DNA from: Streptomyces exfoliatus
GTDB lineage: Bacteria > Actinomycetota > Actinomycetes > Streptomycetales > Streptomycetaceae
DNA: 64,000 bases
Assembly: GCF_000725545.1 (NCBI RefSeq)
Contig: NZ_JNZP01000001.1
Location: 310,001 to 374,000, forward strand
Reading direction: 5' to 3'
Positions within the stretch are counted from its first letter, which is position 1, and the number at the start of each line of letters is the position of its first letter. The position numbers were made by a program, and so were the translations under genes. The notes below the pieces were generated by a model. It was given only the letters and a program-made list of their open reading frames with translations. It had not been told where the DNA came from and did no database searches. This document shows positions 63,411 through 64,000 of the stretch, piece after piece.

Positions 63411-64000
63411 TCAGTTCGGGTTGTGGGTGGGGCGGCGGAACAGGGCAGCCGCCCGGGTCGACAGGGCGTGGCGGCGTACCGACCAGGCCGTCGACACCTC
63501 AGACCAGCGGGTCGACGCGGCCCAGCGCAGGCGGGCCGCCGAGCGCGGGGCCAGCGTCGCGCGCAGGCGGGTGCGGCGGTCGGAGGTCGCGTGGAAGCCC
63601 GCCCTGATGCGGGCGGCGTCGTCCGCCAGGCCGGTGGCCGGGCGCGAGTGAGGCGCGTACAGCACCTCCTCGACCGCCCGCGCCACCCGGTGCACCGCGC
63701 CCGCGGCCTCGTCCGGCAGCTCGCCCAGGCGGACGATCCGGGCCGCCGTCTTCCGCGGGGTCCGCGACTCGTCAGGCTCGACCCCGTAGTCCCAGGCCGT
63801 GTCGTTGATCTCCTGCCAGGCGGCGAGTGTCCGTGCCGCCGTCTCCTCGGGGCCGCGCGCCCCGTCCGAGCCGAGCCGCCGGGCCCGTACCCGGGTCCGC
63901 CAGAGCAGCGGGAGGAGGGGGAGCGAGAGCAGGAGCAGGGCCGCCAGGGTCACCAGAACCACCATCAGGGGGTTCGTGCCGGAGCCGTCCGACGACACAT
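63411..64000 (-). CDS. TgpA-like transglutaminase/membrane protein, C-terminal part only
   Basis: About 195 codons reach the right edge in an open frame, so the true start is outside the window; the GTG at 63998 is only the first start codon available here. The fragment has one membrane helix (about 12-33) followed by a cytoplasmic domain with AWQEINDTAWDYGVEPDESRTP, typical of the DUF4129 end of TgpA/DUF3488 transglutaminase-like proteins found with MoxR and DUF58 genes. Confidence 0.75.
   Translation of the reverse strand, partial: VSSDGSGTNPLMVVLVTLAALLLLSLPLLPLLWRTRVRARRLGSDGARGPEETAARTLAAWQEINDTAWDYGVEPDESRTPRKTAARIVRLGELPDEAAGAVHRVARAVEEVLYAPHSRPATGLADDAARIRAGFHATSDRRTRLRATLAPRSAARLRWAASTRWSEVSTAWSVRRHALSTRAAALFRRPTHNPN

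Noticed and set aside
63998..64000. GTG at the right edge as the real start of the transglutaminase-like gene
   Set aside because: The family is several hundred residues longer at the N-terminus, so this is only where the window ends.

Overview
The window is a high-GC, gene-dense stretch of an actinobacterial chromosome, almost certainly Streptomyces. The signs are GTG and TTG starts, ATGA or GTGA operon overlaps, GC-rich hairpin terminators with few T residues, and actinobacterial families (QcrC with two haems, CtaF, a PASTA-domain kinase, SAV_6107-type HEPN, DUF3040, MacS/MacR, a leaderless trp leader peptide). As far as I remember, the order follows S. coelicolor from about SCO2158 down to about SCO2095. 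Much of it also follows the M. tuberculosis block from Rv2202c (adoK) to Rv2172c. This is core chromosome, and I see no prophage, CRISPR, rRNA or tRNA.

1-11.4 kb is respiration: the tail of a PfkB kinase, a cysteine desulfurase-TusA fusion, ctaC-ctaD-ctaF, an L,D-transpeptidase, a degenerate receiver protein, then ctaE-qcrC-qcrA-qcrB. Together the cta and qcr genes encode the bcc-aa3 supercomplex. 11.4-17.3 kb holds trpD, a SAM-IV riboswitch with a tiny leader ORF before a SufS-like aminotransferase, an AsnC-type RAM protein, a rhomboid protease, a zinc-ribbon protein and a NYN-domain protein. 17.3-36.2 kb is envelope and lipid biology plus glucose control: two NlpC/P60 hydrolases, a lipoprotein metalloprotease, GT87 and PimB-like mannosyltransferases, an acyl-CoA synthetase, an ArsA-like ATPase, the SCO2127 homologue with glkA, an esterase, an acyltransferase, macS-macR and a 2-hydroxyacid dehydrogenase.

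36.2-43 kb links to aromatic amino acids: a MITE-like element, a TrpE-TrpG fusion under a complete Trp attenuator (WWW leader peptide), a large amidase with FG-GAP-like repeats and a class II DAHP synthase. 43-53.9 kb holds iron storage (bfd and bfr, stop codons overlapping, iron box), a molybdopterin oxidoreductase, a His-rich DUF4396 protein behind a CsoR-like palindrome, endonuclease IV, a PASTA kinase, the TPP-riboswitch thiO-thiS-thiG operon, a ferredoxin-reductase-like protein, an Rv2175c-like DNA-binding protein, thiE and metF. 54-64 kb holds membrane proteins, a phytoene-desaturase-like oxidoreductase, a DUF4126 protein, an ATPase-YhgE-TetR operon behind a clear TetR-type palindrome, a HEPN protein, a methyltransferase, a DUF3040 protein and the end of a transglutaminase-like protein.

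The most notable non-coding content is the set of RNA and DNA switches: the SAM-IV/leader-ORF arrangement, the leaderless Trp attenuator, the TPP riboswitch, a structured leader before the DUF3040 gene, a palindrome centred on the ctaE start codon, and many -10 boxes placed so that the mRNA begins at the start codon.
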